The notes beneath the pieces are model-generated. The model was given only the letters and a program-made list of their open reading frames with translations. It had not been told where the DNA came from and searched no databases. Below, one piece after another: positions 1 to 7,911 of a stretch of 47,904 bases of DNA. A program made the translations under genes and the position numbers. The DNA is from a virus. Position 1 is the stretch's first letter, and every line of letters starts with the position of its first letter. Location: the IMG/VR virus record IMGVR_UViG_3300025276_000051, positions 1-47,904 of that record. One strand, written 5' to 3'.

Positions 1-66
1 TTTCGTGGGTAATAGTGGAAATAACTTGTGAACTTTTGAAAAATAAAAAATAATAAATTTATAACT

Positions 67-456
67 ATGGAAAAACTATTTAAACAAAGGGGTGAGTTTA
101 ATGAAGCTTTTAGTATTAACAGTAGAGCCCATTTAGGGAACTTAAGCGAGGCTTCTTTTGGATTAGAGTATAGAATGTTAGCTGAAGAGTTAGAGGAGTA
201 TCTAACAGCTTGTATGGAGAATGACACAATTGAGATTGTTGACGCTATAGGAGATATGTTGTACCTAATTATCGGTGTAGCAAAAAAACATGGTATGACA
301 CCTAATATGTTGGAGTCAGTTATGAATGAGATACACCAAAGCAATATGTCTAAACTGCACAACGGTAAAGTTGTTAAAGATGAAAACGGAAAAGTATCTA
401 AACCCGATACATTTAATCCTCCTAATTTAGTTAATGTTTTAAAATCACACATTTAG
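67..456 (+). CDS. MazG-like nucleotide pyrophosphohydrolase
   Basis: A 129-residue all-alpha NTP pyrophosphohydrolase of the MazG / PRA-PH type. Such enzymes hydrolyse (d)NTPs to monophosphates, and in phages are thought to alter nucleotide pools or stress signalling. The metal-binding pattern is visible: acidic cluster E40/E41 with E43/E44, then E56, D59 and D63 in a segment reading DAIGDMLYLIIG. The C-terminal run NEIHQSNMSKL and the Gly/Lys-rich tail ending in FNPPNL are typical of small phage members. It is the first complete rightward gene. Its ATG follows an A/T-only leader with no Shine-Dalgarno, and the primase-helicase starts 9 bases after its stop. Substrate specificity cannot be read from sequence. 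Confidence 0.88.
   Translation: MEKLFKQRGEFNEAFSINSRAHLGNLSEASFGLEYRMLAEELEEYLTACMENDTIEIVDAIGDMLYLIIGVAKKHGMTPNMLESVMNEIHQSNMSKLHNGKVVKDENGKVSKPDTFNPPNLVNVLKSHI
445..451 (+). promoter_or_regulatory. TCACACA leader motif before the primase-helicase
   Basis: TCACACA lies exactly 14 bases before the ATG at 466. The following 14 bases (452-465) match, with one difference, the leader of the virion gene that starts at 24544 on the other strand. The motif overlaps the 3' end of the upstream coding sequence, so its conservation is not explained by that protein. Function unknown. Confidence 0.55.
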
Positions 457-465
457 GATAAGAAA

Positions 466-2511
466 ATGATAGAAAGAAGTACACTAGAAGCATTCCTAAA
501 AGCAGGAATAAGTATAATACCCCTAAAGAAAGACAAATCACCTAATATTAAATCTTGGCAGAAGTACAATAAAACACTATACCAACTAGGAAAAAACGTA
601 AAAGAGTTTGAGTCTGTTGGTATGGTTATGGGAGATATAAACGGAGCTGAAACATTAGATGTAGATCAGAAATACGATATACCTAAAAAAGGAGAAGCAA
701 CATTAATAAAAAGGCTAGAAGAAAAAGTAGATTTATTTATCCCTGGTCTTTGGGATAAACTAACCATAGCTACAACAGTTAATGGTGGGTATCACCTAAT
801 ATATAAAGTAGCTCAAATGGGTGGTAGTATTAAACTAGCCATGAGACCTGCTACAAAAACAGAAGCCAAGAAAGGAACAAAGCAAGTAGTTCTCCTCGAA
901 ACAAGAGGTCAGAAATCCTACATAGCTTGTAAACCTGCCGAAGGATACGAAATAAAACAAGGGAAATTGTTTGGTCTAAAAGAAATTACTGTAGAAGAAA
1001 GAGATATGCTCTTTGCTTGTGCTAGAATGTTTGACCAAGTACTTCCTCCTGTATTTATGAAAGATCCAAGTATTGAATGGAACTCTGAAGGATTAACACC
1101 TTGGGCAGATTATTCAGATAGAGGAGATTGGAGAGGAGTTTTAACCAAGCATGGATGGACAATAGTTAAAGAAGTAGGCTCTAAGACTTTTGTTAAGAGA
1201 CCAGGAGCTACAAGCCCAATGTCAGGTAACTTTGACTCTAAATATGGTCTACTAAGAGTGTTTAGCTCTTCATCTGTTTTTGATCACAATCAATCCTACA
1301 ACCCTTTTGCTATTTACTCTATGTTAGAATGTGGTGGAGACATCAAGCAAGCAGCTAGAGAATTAAGAGAAGCAGGATACGGAAGAACACCAGAGTTAAA
1401 GTATAAAAAGAAAGATGAACCCGTAGAGTTTGACAATACCAATGAGTTCCTATCAAGTGAAGATTCAGACTCTAAGCTAGAAGCATACGCTACAGGTAAG
1501 ATTAAACAAGGACTATCTACAGGTTCAGTAGAGTTTGATAAGTTCTATAGATTTAAACCTAAATCCTTTGATATTATAGGTGGTACAGCAGGTTTAGGTA
1601 AAACAACTATTGCCCTATGGTTAGCTGCTTTATCTAACGCTTTACATGGCTGGAGATGGATTATATACTCCACAGAAAACGAAGTGTTTGAACTTAAAAT
1701 GTATATCCTTGAGTTTCTGTACTGCGAGAACGTACAACAAATGTCTGCTCAACACAGGAAACTAGGTATAGATTATATCAATAAGAATTTCTTTTTTATA
1801 GAATCTGATGATATGCTCTCTCACTTGGATCTGTTTGATATGGCTGAAAAGATTATAGAAAAGCATGGTAAGTTTAACGCTATGCTTATTGATCCTATTA
1901 ACTCTTTAAAGATAGATTTTACTGAGACAGATAGAAAGTTAAACACACACCAATACACAGTAGAGATGTCTACCAAGATGAAGCATTGGGCTAAGAAGCA
2001 AGATATGTCTTTATATGTAGGTATGCATGGTAATACAGAAAGTGCTAGACGTATCCACATGAGTGGAGATTTAAAAGGTAATCCTGCACCACTTAATGCA
2101 GCAGACCTAAGTGATGGTGTTGTTTGGGAGAATAAATGTGACCACATGATTCTTATACACAGATATAAATTTGTACCTGAATTAAAGACACAAACACAAT
2201 TTGCAGTAAAGAAAGTAAAGTCAACTTACTCAGGTGGAGATGTAACTCCCTTAGACAGTCCTGTAGTATTTCAAATGGGAAGAGGATCAACTAGAGATTG
2301 TTTTGGTTTTTATGATGTAAATAAATTAAATCCATTGAAGAATTGGTTTAAAAAGACTATCTTAGGGGAAGTAAAAACCAAGGAAGAATTAGTCGCTAAC
2401 TTTGAATCCACTAGAACCCAAATTGAACAAGAATCACCAAAAATATTAGCAGAAGATAACTTCTCTAGAGGTACTGTATTTAAAAAACATATAGAAGAAC
2501 CTCCATTTTAA
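466..2511 (+). CDS. Prim-pol primase / RecA-fold replicative helicase
   Basis: A 681-residue bifunctional replication protein. Residues about 1-200 look like an archaeo-eukaryotic-type prim-pol domain (PF09250-like): an IIPLKKDKSPNIKSW start, the metal-binding LDVD (D65, D67), and GGYHLIYK with H110. The C-terminal half is a RecA/DnaB-like helicase. Walker A is GTAGLGKT (residues 373-380), Walker B is MLID ending at D476, and a distal basic segment (VKKVKSTYSGG) fits motif H4. The architecture parallels T7 gp4 but with a prim-pol in place of a TOPRIM primase. It presumably unwinds and primes phage DNA at the fork, and prim-pols may also extend primers. The next gene, a single-strand binding protein, supports a replisome role. 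Confidence 0.88.
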   Translation: MIERSTLEAFLKAGISIIPLKKDKSPNIKSWQKYNKTLYQLGKNVKEFESVGMVMGDINGAETLDVDQKYDIPKKGEATLIKRLEEKVDLFIPGLWDKLTIATTVNGGYHLIYKVAQMGGSIKLAMRPATKTEAKKGTKQVVLLETRGQKSYIACKPAEGYEIKQGKLFGLKEITVEERDMLFACARMFDQVLPPVFMKDPSIEWNSEGLTPWADYSDRGDWRGVLTKHGWTIVKEVGSKTFVKRPGATSPMSGNFDSKYGLLRVFSSSSVFDHNQSYNPFAIYSMLECGGDIKQAARELREAGYGRTPELKYKKKDEPVEFDNTNEFLSSEDSDSKLEAYATGKIKQGLSTGSVEFDKFYRFKPKSFDIIGGTAGLGKTTIALWLAALSNALHGWRWIIYSTENEVFELKMYILEFLYCENVQQMSAQHRKLGIDYINKNFFFIESDDMLSHLDLFDMAEKIIEKHGKFNAMLIDPINSLKIDFTETDRKLNTHQYTVEMSTKMKHWAKKQDMSLYVGMHGNTESARRIHMSGDLKGNPAPLNAADLSDGVVWENKCDHMILIHRYKFVPELKTQTQFAVKKVKSTYSGGDVTPLDSPVVFQMGRGSTRDCFGFYDVNKLNPLKNWFKKTILGEVKTKEELVANFESTRTQIEQESPKILAEDNFSRGTVFKKHIEEPPF

Positions 2512-2538
2512 CCAAGTAATCAATTAAATTTTTATATA

Positions 2539-3207
2539 ATGAGTGCATTGAGCAACAACAACAGTGGTAACAAACATTTTGTTAAAGTTATCGGAACAAA
2601 GCCAGGATCTGACGAGATCTACTTTACAGAAAACAAAAAAGTAGATGGTAGATGGATCAATGAAGGAAAGTTTTCATCTTTAGAAGGGAATTTCAAAGGT
2701 ATTACTTTTAACGACAAGACTATTACGGTAGCAGGATCAGAAAAAGACATTAAAGAAGTTAACATCTTAATCTCTAACGGAGGTGAAGAGTTTCAGTTAA
2801 CAGGTATAATGCAGTCTGGTTTCTACAGAAGTATTGTAAATACAATAGCTTCAGTACCTAAATTAGGACTTTTAAAAATGACAGTAGCTTACAATAAAAC
2901 AGGATATGCTAGTTGTTATTTAGTTCTAAATGGTCAAGACCGTCCAGAGTGGGCATTAACATGGGCTGAACAGTCTAAGATGATTGATGTTACAAAGGAC
3001 AAGAAAGGTCAAACAGTAGCTACAGATGCTGAAGAACTAATTACTAAACTTGTAGAGTTAGTTTCTAAAGTTGAGGTTGATACTTCAGTAGCAGAAATAG
3101 AAGCTACAGCTTCAGATCACCTTGATTTAATGCAAGAAAAAGATACCTTTGAAGGTGTTGATGAGCCTGCTAAAGAATTAGAGATTGATGATGATTTACC
3201 TTTTTAA
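2539..3207 (+). CDS. Single-stranded DNA-binding protein
   Basis: A 222-residue protein that probably coats single-stranded DNA during replication and recombination. The first 140 residues are beta-rich, with alternating hydrophobic segments such as KTITVAGS and YASCYLVLNGQ, consistent with an OB-fold. The C-terminus is an acidic tail ending DDDLPF, nearly the DDDIPF tip that cellular SSB uses to recruit partner enzymes. The gene sits between the primase-helicase and the exonuclease and is followed directly by a strong intrinsic terminator. The leader is A/T-rich without Shine-Dalgarno. The call rests on tail, length and context, because OB-folds are hard to recognise by eye. Confidence 0.78.
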   Translation: MSALSNNNSGNKHFVKVIGTKPGSDEIYFTENKKVDGRWINEGKFSSLEGNFKGITFNDKTITVAGSEKDIKEVNILISNGGEEFQLTGIMQSGFYRSIVNTIASVPKLGLLKMTVAYNKTGYASCYLVLNGQDRPEWALTWAEQSKMIDVTKDKKGQTVATDAEELITKLVELVSKVEVDTSVAEIEATASDHLDLMQEKDTFEGVDEPAKELEIDDDLPF

Positions 3208-3217
3208 GGTATAAACT

Positions 3218-3252
3218 AACCCATACCTCTTCGTGCAGTGGAGGTGTGGGTT
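3218..3252 (+). terminator. Intrinsic terminator after the SSB gene
   Basis: A 12-bp stem pairs 3218-3229 (AACCCATACCTC) with 3241-3252 (GAGGTGTGGGTT), with one T-G wobble and an 11-base loop. A short T-rich tail (TTTAAATT) follows. It lies 10 bases after the SSB stop codon. A TCACACA motif follows at 3258, the same terminator-then-motif order seen at 6748-6790. It could be a full terminator or an attenuator for the downstream genes. Confidence 0.8.
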
Positions 3253-3257
3253 TAAAT

Positions 3258-3264
3258 TCACACA
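3258..3264 (+). promoter_or_regulatory. TCACACA leader motif after the SSB terminator
   Basis: This is a fifth copy of the leader motif, 6 bases after the terminator stem. At the 14-base spacing seen in the other four cases there is a TCT codon rather than ATG. The nearest in-frame non-AUG start is the TTG at 3267. Confidence 0.45.
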
Positions 3265-3266
3265 TT

Positions 3267-3560
3267 TTGGAAAAGGAATCTAAACTAACCCAAGGGGCTA
3301 AGTACCTAATTAAAACAAACGAGAAGCATTTAAAATCACTAGAACTACTTAAACCCTTTAAGGTAGAACACCAGGATATTGAAAAGTCTAGAGCTTACAA
3401 AAAGTTGCTTCAGTTTTATGTTACCCTTGGAAAAGAAATACTTACCTTAGAGGAAAATAATAAAAAATTAAAAGATGCAGTTACTGCTTTTATTCACATC
3501 GTTGATAATAATAATGACTTGGATTATAAAGAAGTTGAAAAACTAAAATCCTTCCTCTAG
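3267..3560 (+). CDS. Small helical protein, unknown function
   Basis: About 97 residues, highly charged and helical, with a probable coiled coil over the last 60 residues (LGKEILTLEENNKKLKDAV). No family is recognised. The start is uncertain. The upstream in-frame GTG at 3246 falls inside the terminator stem, and there is no in-frame ATG near the N-terminus. I therefore prefer the TTG at 3267 (MEKESKLTQ), which follows the TCACACA motif; two other genes of this arm also begin MEK. It lies between the SSB and the YqaJ-type exonuclease, so a role in replication or recombination is possible but unproven. Confidence 0.6.
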   Translation: MEKESKLTQGAKYLIKTNEKHLKSLELLKPFKVEHQDIEKSRAYKKLLQFYVTLGKEILTLEENNKKLKDAVTAFIHIVDNNNDLDYKEVEKLKSFL

Positions 3561-3597
3561 AGTATAAGGTAATTTTTAAATTAAAATCAAAATTAAA

Positions 3598-4758
3598 ATG
3601 AAGAAATTAAAACCGATCACTCTTGATCTGGATACTAAAGACTTAGGTATTGTCTTACCTAAAGAATTACAACACTTAAATGAATATTCTAAATATGCGA
3701 AATGGCTATGCGAAGATGTAGTTGGTTTCAAAATAGATCAGTTTGATAAGAATGGTGCTCCAAATTTAGATTGGTATTCATTTAGACAATATCAAATTGG
3801 TAGTTCAGAAGTAGCTACAGTAATGGGTCTTGATGAATACGGAGACAAGGTAAAACTATTTTACTCTAAATTAGGAGAGAAATTCCCATTCTTTAATTCT
3901 AGATTTACAATACTTGGTCTTCACTTAGAATCTAAAATATCTGAAATTGCTTGCTACCACGATGGTACAGATGAAGGATGGATTGAAAACCTATTTAAAG
4001 GTGAAGTAGTTAGGCAGAAAGCTGAGATTCCTTTCTACGCTATTAACGTAAACTACCCACACTTAGCAGTAAGTTTAGATTATGTAATGCTAGGTGGTCA
4101 AAAAAGCCCCTTTACAGGAGAAGTAATTCCTTACGACTACCCATTAGAGATAAAGAACATCTCAGAGATGGCTTACAACAAATACAATAAGACACTTCCA
4201 GTAAGATATTTGGCTCAATTACAAATTCAAATGCTAGTTCTTGGTTGTTTAACCTCAGAAGTTGCATACATGGTTGCAGGTAATGATTTTAAAATGATGC
4301 CTGTAGATTTAGATGTTGAGTTTTGTCAAAACCTATTAGAACAGTCTCACGCATTTTGGAAATTAGTTGAAGAAGGTAGAGAAGTGTATGAAGGGTATCA
4401 CTTACTTGATGAAGAAGGTAAAGTAGAAAAAGACATTGCTATGTCACAGGTAGAGCCTGATCCAAGTGGTACAGACGCTTTTAAAGAGTTCTTTGCTGCT
4501 AAGTACAAAGTAAGTAGGCTTGAATCTTTAAGAATGGGTACAAGCGAAGAATGGGATTTAGCAGTAGAATCTAAACAGCTTAATGATGTTATAAAAGACA
4601 CTAAGAAAGCTAAAGAGATAATAGATCAAAAGCTTAAACTTGCTAGCAGGAATGAAGAGGTAATTGACTTTGGAGATAACGGGCGTATTATTCACAGAAG
4701 ACCTGAAGGTGGTAGAGCTTCCTTTAGAGTAAACATTAAGAATTGGAAAGATGATTAA
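3598..4758 (+). CDS. YqaJ-family recombination exonuclease
   Basis: A 386-residue nuclease of the YqaJ / lambda-exonuclease type (PF09588-like), which resects double-stranded ends to expose single strands for annealing. Motifs appear in the family order: GSSEVATVMGLDEY near residues 77-90, the conserved glutamate E111 in LGLHLESKI, D161 in SLDYVM, then E184 and K186 in LEIKNI. A Gln-rich helix (YLAQLQIQML) follows, as is usual for YqaJ. The C-terminal 80 residues are helical and may mediate oligomerisation. Its natural partner is the annealing protein at 6029-6682. It overlaps the next nuclease gene by 8 bases, indicating translational coupling. Confidence 0.88.
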   Translation: MKKLKPITLDLDTKDLGIVLPKELQHLNEYSKYAKWLCEDVVGFKIDQFDKNGAPNLDWYSFRQYQIGSSEVATVMGLDEYGDKVKLFYSKLGEKFPFFNSRFTILGLHLESKISEIACYHDGTDEGWIENLFKGEVVRQKAEIPFYAINVNYPHLAVSLDYVMLGGQKSPFTGEVIPYDYPLEIKNISEMAYNKYNKTLPVRYLAQLQIQMLVLGCLTSEVAYMVAGNDFKMMPVDLDVEFCQNLLEQSHAFWKLVEEGREVYEGYHLLDEEGKVEKDIAMSQVEPDPSGTDAFKEFFAAKYKVSRLESLRMGTSEEWDLAVESKQLNDVIKDTKKAKEIIDQKLKLASRNEEVIDFGDNGRIIHRRPEGGRASFRVNIKNWKDD

Positions 4759-5338
4759 TAGTAAACTCCCTTATCTTAATAAGGAAGAATTAGATTCTAA
4801 TGAAGAGTTGTATTACTCTTGGTATTTATCTGAATTGTGTGACCATGGATATATTAATTCTGTTATATCTCAACCTGCTAGTTTTCAACTATCATCTGGT
4901 TTAAATCACACATTTATAAAAAGTATGAAAACCAAAGACAAAATACTAGAGGAGACAATAGTAAAGCCTAGTGTATATACAACAGACTTCTATATAAAGT
5001 GGACAGATAAAGCATTAGGTGTATTTGTTAATACTTTAGATACAGATAACAAAATAATGAAAGGTGCTTCACCTAGATTAGATATTTGTGATGATGACCT
5101 AAACTCTTATACTGAAGTTAAACCTAAGTTTGATCAAAACAATATGACACGATTAGCTAGAACTAACATAAAATGGGTTTGGTCTAATCATGGTGTATAT
5201 ATCAACCTAAGTGTAATACCTAATCTATTTAAAAAAACATTTACCCCACAAAGGTATTTAACTACCAATCTTTCTGGAAAGCCTAGAAAGTTAGACTATA
5301 ACCCAAGAAGCTTACAAGAATACTTAAAAACATTATAA
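4751..5338 (+). CDS. PD-(D/E)XK-like nuclease, possible Holliday junction resolvase
   Basis: 195 residues with a plausible PD-(D/E)XK core: D79 in VYTTDFYIKW, then E122 and K124 in YTEVKPKFD, followed by a helix and the strand HGVYINLSVIP. This spacing and the small size fit phage structure-specific nucleases such as endonuclease I-like or DUF1064-like resolvases. It is translationally coupled to the exonuclease by an 8-base overlap and to the next gene by a TAATG junction. It probably resolves branched recombination or replication intermediates. The fold is inferred from three residues and context only, so the exact substrate is open. Confidence 0.6.
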   Translation: MINSKLPYLNKEELDSNEELYYSWYLSELCDHGYINSVISQPASFQLSSGLNHTFIKSMKTKDKILEETIVKPSVYTTDFYIKWTDKALGVFVNTLDTDNKIMKGASPRLDICDDDLNSYTEVKPKFDQNNMTRLARTNIKWVWSNHGVYINLSVIPNLFKKTFTPQRYLTTNLSGKPRKLDYNPRSLQEYLKTL

Positions 5339-5697
5339 TGGAAAAAGTAAAGAAAAACACACTTCTAATTAACACAATGGCTTCAGCTATTTTACTATTA
5401 GATAACTACTACGAATTAGAAGATACTAAACTGTACTCTAATTCTTTAAAAATGACAGGTAATAAATTTTACGCAGAACTTAAAAAGAAGATGACACCTT
5501 TTGAAGATATGCTACATAGAACAGGAGAAATAACAGAAGCTGGTAAATATTTAGAGGTTATAGAATCTATCGTTGGTAATGTAGCTCTGTTGAATATAAA
5601 TGAACTTCGTATGTTGCAGTCATTTATAGAGCAATTAAAAGCAGGAGATGTTGTTGATGTTGACGCTGAAACTTATGCTAAACTAAAAAAAGGATGA
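5338..5697 (+). CDS. Small helical protein, unknown function
   Basis: 119 residues, predicted almost entirely helical, with Lys/Glu-rich amphipathic segments and no cysteine pairs or nucleotide-binding motif. It starts with an ATG that overlaps the previous stop (TAATG) and ends with a 4-base ATGA overlap into the next gene, so it is part of one tightly coupled operon of recombination genes. No family is recognised; a DNA-processing accessory role is a guess from location. Confidence 0.7.
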   Translation: MEKVKKNTLLINTMASAILLLDNYYELEDTKLYSNSLKMTGNKFYAELKKKMTPFEDMLHRTGEITEAGKYLEVIESIVGNVALLNINELRMLQSFIEQLKAGDVVDVDAETYAKLKKG

Positions 5698-6032
5698 AAA
5701 GAGCCTTAATATTAGACAACGTAGGAAAGGAAGTAATTACTGTTAATGAGGATTATGACACAATTAATATAATAATCCCTGAGAGACCTTCTAAATACGG
5801 TAATAAGCCTGCTATGGAATACCAGATCAAAGGAAAAGAACTACTAAAAGAGCTACATAGGTTTATTGGTGGGGTAATACAGAACAATACAGCAGTTACT
5901 AAACTAAAAGCAGATATAAAAGAACTACAAGATCAGTCCTTAAAATCTATTAGTGGAACCAAAGAATCAAAAGAGATTAGTAGTAAAATAGAATTAATCA
6001 GAAACAAGTACCTAGAAATAATAAAAAGATGA
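5694..6032 (+). CDS. Small protein with C-terminal coiled coil, unknown
   Basis: 112 residues. The N-terminal 45 residues contain short hydrophobic strands (INIIIPERP). Residues about 60-112 form a Lys/Glu/Leu-rich amphipathic helix that could be a coiled coil (LKADIKELQDQSLKS). It overlaps both neighbours by ATGA. It directly precedes the annealing protein gene, so it may act in the same complex. No family is recognised. Confidence 0.68.
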   Translation: MKRALILDNVGKEVITVNEDYDTINIIIPERPSKYGNKPAMEYQIKGKELLKELHRFIGGVIQNNTAVTKLKADIKELQDQSLKSISGTKESKEISSKIELIRNKYLEIIKR

Positions 6033-6682
6033 ACTATAAAAACAAAGACAACCAGGAATATGTAGATGTAGCAGATAGAATACAATTGTTCCATGAACAA
6101 TACAAAGACCATTCAATCCTTACAAATGTAATACAGCTAAATAAGTACAACGATTCTAAGAATATGTTTGCTCTTGTTCAATGCCAAATACAAAGTCCTG
6201 ATAGAATTATAATTGCTACAGGTCACGCATTAGAAATTGAAGGAAGTAATGATATTAATAAATTCTCTTACTTAGAAAATGCCGAAACCTCAGCAGTAGG
6301 TAGAGCACTTGGATTCTTAGGTATTGGGTCAAGCAAGTCTATAGCGTCTAAAGAAGAAGTTAAACAAGCTGTATCTAAACAGCAAGTAGTAGAGAAAAAA
6401 GAAACCGTAGCTAAAGGTAAAAAACTATCATCTGACGCTAAGAAGGATCTTAAAGAAATAGACCTTAGTTTTATCCCTGCTCTTAAGGAAGGTAAACGTA
6501 CAGAAGCATCACTTAAGAAATTAGGTAAAGGTCTTGTAGGTTTAGGAATAACAAAGCAAGTAGCTATGCTAATATTTAACAGATACGATCAAAAAGGTGA
6601 TTGGAAAACAATAGCTAATTTCTACACTACAGCAGGCGTTAAAGATATAGAAGACTTTATTACTAAAGTAAGAGAAAATTAA
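6029..6682 (+). CDS. Rad52/ERF-like single-strand annealing protein
   Basis: 217 residues. Residues about 10-115 carry the signature seen in phage annealing proteins related to ERF/Rad52: an N-terminal VADRIQLFHEQY, a beta-rich middle (MFALVQCQI, IIIATGHALEIEG) and the hallmark helix LENAETSAVGRALGFLGIG followed by SIASKEEV. The C-terminal part is Lys-rich and helical. It would anneal complementary strands generated by the YqaJ-type exonuclease encoded 1.3 kb upstream, forming a two-component recombination system. The gene closes the coupled block. An intergenic region with a terminator hairpin follows. The exact subfamily (ERF, Sak or a separate clan) cannot be fixed by eye. Confidence 0.75.
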   Translation: MNYKNKDNQEYVDVADRIQLFHEQYKDHSILTNVIQLNKYNDSKNMFALVQCQIQSPDRIIIATGHALEIEGSNDINKFSYLENAETSAVGRALGFLGIGSSKSIASKEEVKQAVSKQQVVEKKETVAKGKKLSSDAKKDLKEIDLSFIPALKEGKRTEASLKKLGKGLVGLGITKQVAMLIFNRYDQKGDWKTIANFYTTAGVKDIEDFITKVREN

Positions 6683-6722
6683 GAACTTGACTATAATTAC
6701 ACCAAGAATTACGTTCTTTAAA

Positions 6723-6780
6723 ACTGGTTTATGTTATGATTTTGCTAGGGTAAGTTTGAAGCCAGTCTTACCCGTTTTTA
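6723..6780 (+). terminator. Terminator hairpin with overlapping alternative pairing
   Basis: A perfect 7-bp stem, GGGTAAG (6748-6754) with CTTACCC (6767-6773), is followed by GTTTTTAT, a classic intrinsic terminator after the annealing gene. The loop contains AAGCCAGT (6759-6766), which can pair with ACTGGTTT at 6723-6730 (8 bp, one wobble). The two pairings together would make an H-type pseudoknot, or they could compete as an attenuator. A TCACACA motif follows at 6784. Confidence 0.7.
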
Positions 6781-6783
6781 TAA

Positions 6784-6790
6784 TCACACA
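6784..6790 (+). promoter_or_regulatory. TCACACA leader motif
   Basis: The motif lies between a terminator and the ATG at 6805, with exactly 14 bases between motif and start codon, as in the three other ATG-linked copies. The 14-base spacer here is A/T only. Confidence 0.55.
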
Positions 6791-6804
6791 ATTAATAAAA
6801 TTAA

Positions 6805-7053
6805 ATGCTAGATAAAATAATAGAATGGTTTCCTGAAGAAGAATTTTTAAAAGCAGACGGTTTTGATAATGCTATAATAGGAGTGTCAGAAGGCTTTAAC
6901 GAACCTATAAGACTAATATACTCTGTTAATAAATGTGTCAATATATTAATGGCTGACATGACAGAAGAAGATGCTTTAGAACATTTTTACTTTAATATAA
7001 AAGGTGCTTACGTTGGTGAAAAAACTCCTATTTGGTGTATTGATGATTTATAA
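6805..7053 (+). CDS. Small acidic protein, unknown
   Basis: 82 residues, acidic, with a mixed alpha/beta look and a C-terminal GEKTPIWCIDDL. No motif or family is recognised. It begins a new segment after a terminator and a TCACACA leader, and its stop overlaps the ATG of the HNH gene (TAATG), so the two are co-translated. A role connected to the nuclease is possible but not shown. Confidence 0.68.
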   Translation: MLDKIIEWFPEEEFLKADGFDNAIIGVSEGFNEPIRLIYSVNKCVNILMADMTEEDALEHFYFNIKGAYVGEKTPIWCIDDL

Positions 7054-7382
7054 TGAAATATAAAAAAAGAAAAAAAACAGGTGAATGGGATATGTTCTTA
7101 GAAATATGGTCCAAAACAAAACATCATAACTGTGAAAAATGTAATAGAGATTTAGGCAGCGTGCCTGCTCCTATTTATTTTTCACATATTGTACCTAAAA
7201 GCAAAAGTAATGCTCTTAGATTAGATCCTAACAACATTGAGCTGCTTTGTGGTGATTGCCATAGTAAGTATGAGTTTGGTACAATAGATCAAATAAAATC
7301 AATGAACAATTCCGAAAGGATGAAAGAATACCTAAAGGAACACAATTACCTAAGATGGTTTAAAATATGGGGAGAAGAATAA
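7053..7382 (+). CDS. HNH endonuclease
   Basis: 109 residues with a zinc-stabilised HNH fold. C27 and C30 form the first knuckle, H45 in the SHIVPKS motif is the likely catalytic histidine, N60/N61 lies in LDPNNIELLC, and C66, C69 and H70 form the second knuckle. Small HNH proteins in tailed phages nick or cut double-stranded DNA; some assist terminase during packaging and others act as homing or host-DNA-degrading enzymes. This one sits at the far end of the DNA-metabolism arm, not beside terminase. It is coupled to the preceding small gene and its stop codon directly abuts the convergent minus-strand gene. Confidence 0.85.
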   Translation: MKYKKRKKTGEWDMFLEIWSKTKHHNCEKCNRDLGSVPAPIYFSHIVPKSKSNALRLDPNNIELLCGDCHSKYEFGTIDQIKSMNNSERMKEYLKEHNYLRWFKIWGEE

Positions 7383-7877
7383 TTACTTCTTTACCTCTGA
7401 ATTAGCTCCGTAAAAAAAGTTAAGAACTGATACCAAGCCAGAACCAACAATAACACCTAATACCATATCTACAATTCTTTGATTCTCTTCTGGTATTTCA
7501 ACAAAAAACAACATTATTACAATTAACGCACTAAAAGCAAAAACACCCGTTGCTAAATAATAAATAAATCTCTTACTAAATAAGTCATCCTGGCTTAAAG
7601 CAGCAGCTTGCATATCTCTAGCTGAATCTCTATCTGCAATAATTAATTTCCTCTCCTCTAATTCAAACTCTTTACGCTTTAATTCTAATTCTGCTAAAAG
7701 AGCCTTAGCCTCCGAAGTATCCTCACCTGTAAGTAAAGAAAAAGTTTCAGAAATAGCTGTAGAGAAATTACCTGTAGCTGCACTACCTGCAATAGTCATT
7801 AACTTACCTGAGTTATCCTTAACTACACTTCCTACTTTATCTAAAAAAGACTTAAACTTTGTTTCTTTCCACTTCAT
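7383..7877 (-). CDS. 3-TM-type holin-like membrane protein
   Basis: 164 residues. After an amphipathic N-terminal region (about 1-55) and a charged coiled coil (about 56-82), the motif DRDSARDMQ (residues 82-90) precedes two clear membrane helices, about 105-126 and 136-156. The sequence ends FFYGANSEVKK. This order matches the '3-TM holin' proteins of gene-transfer agents and phages (PF11351-like), which permeabilise the inner membrane at lysis. It is the last gene of the leftward arm and lies in the same cassette as the amidase. Other membrane proteins nearby could be the true holin instead, so the division of labour is open. Confidence 0.72.
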   Translation of the reverse strand: MKWKETKFKSFLDKVGSVVKDNSGKLMTIAGSAATGNFSTAISETFSLLTGEDTSEAKALLAELELKRKEFELEERKLIIADRDSARDMQAAALSQDDLFSKRFIYYLATGVFAFSALIVIMLFFVEIPEENQRIVDMVLGVIVGSGLVSVLNFFYGANSEVKK

Positions 7878-7911
7878 AATTTATCTATTTTAAATCGCGT
7901 CATTTTAAGAA

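Noticed and set aside
3246-3266. GTG start for the small helical protein
   Set aside because: The GTG lies in the 3' arm of a 12-bp terminator stem; the TTG at 3267 after the TCACACA motif is a better, though unproven, start.
4906-4912. Another TCACACA on the plus strand
   Set aside because: It lies inside the PD-(D/E)XK-like nuclease gene (encoding part of LNHTFIK) with no start codon 14 bases later, so it is probably chance.
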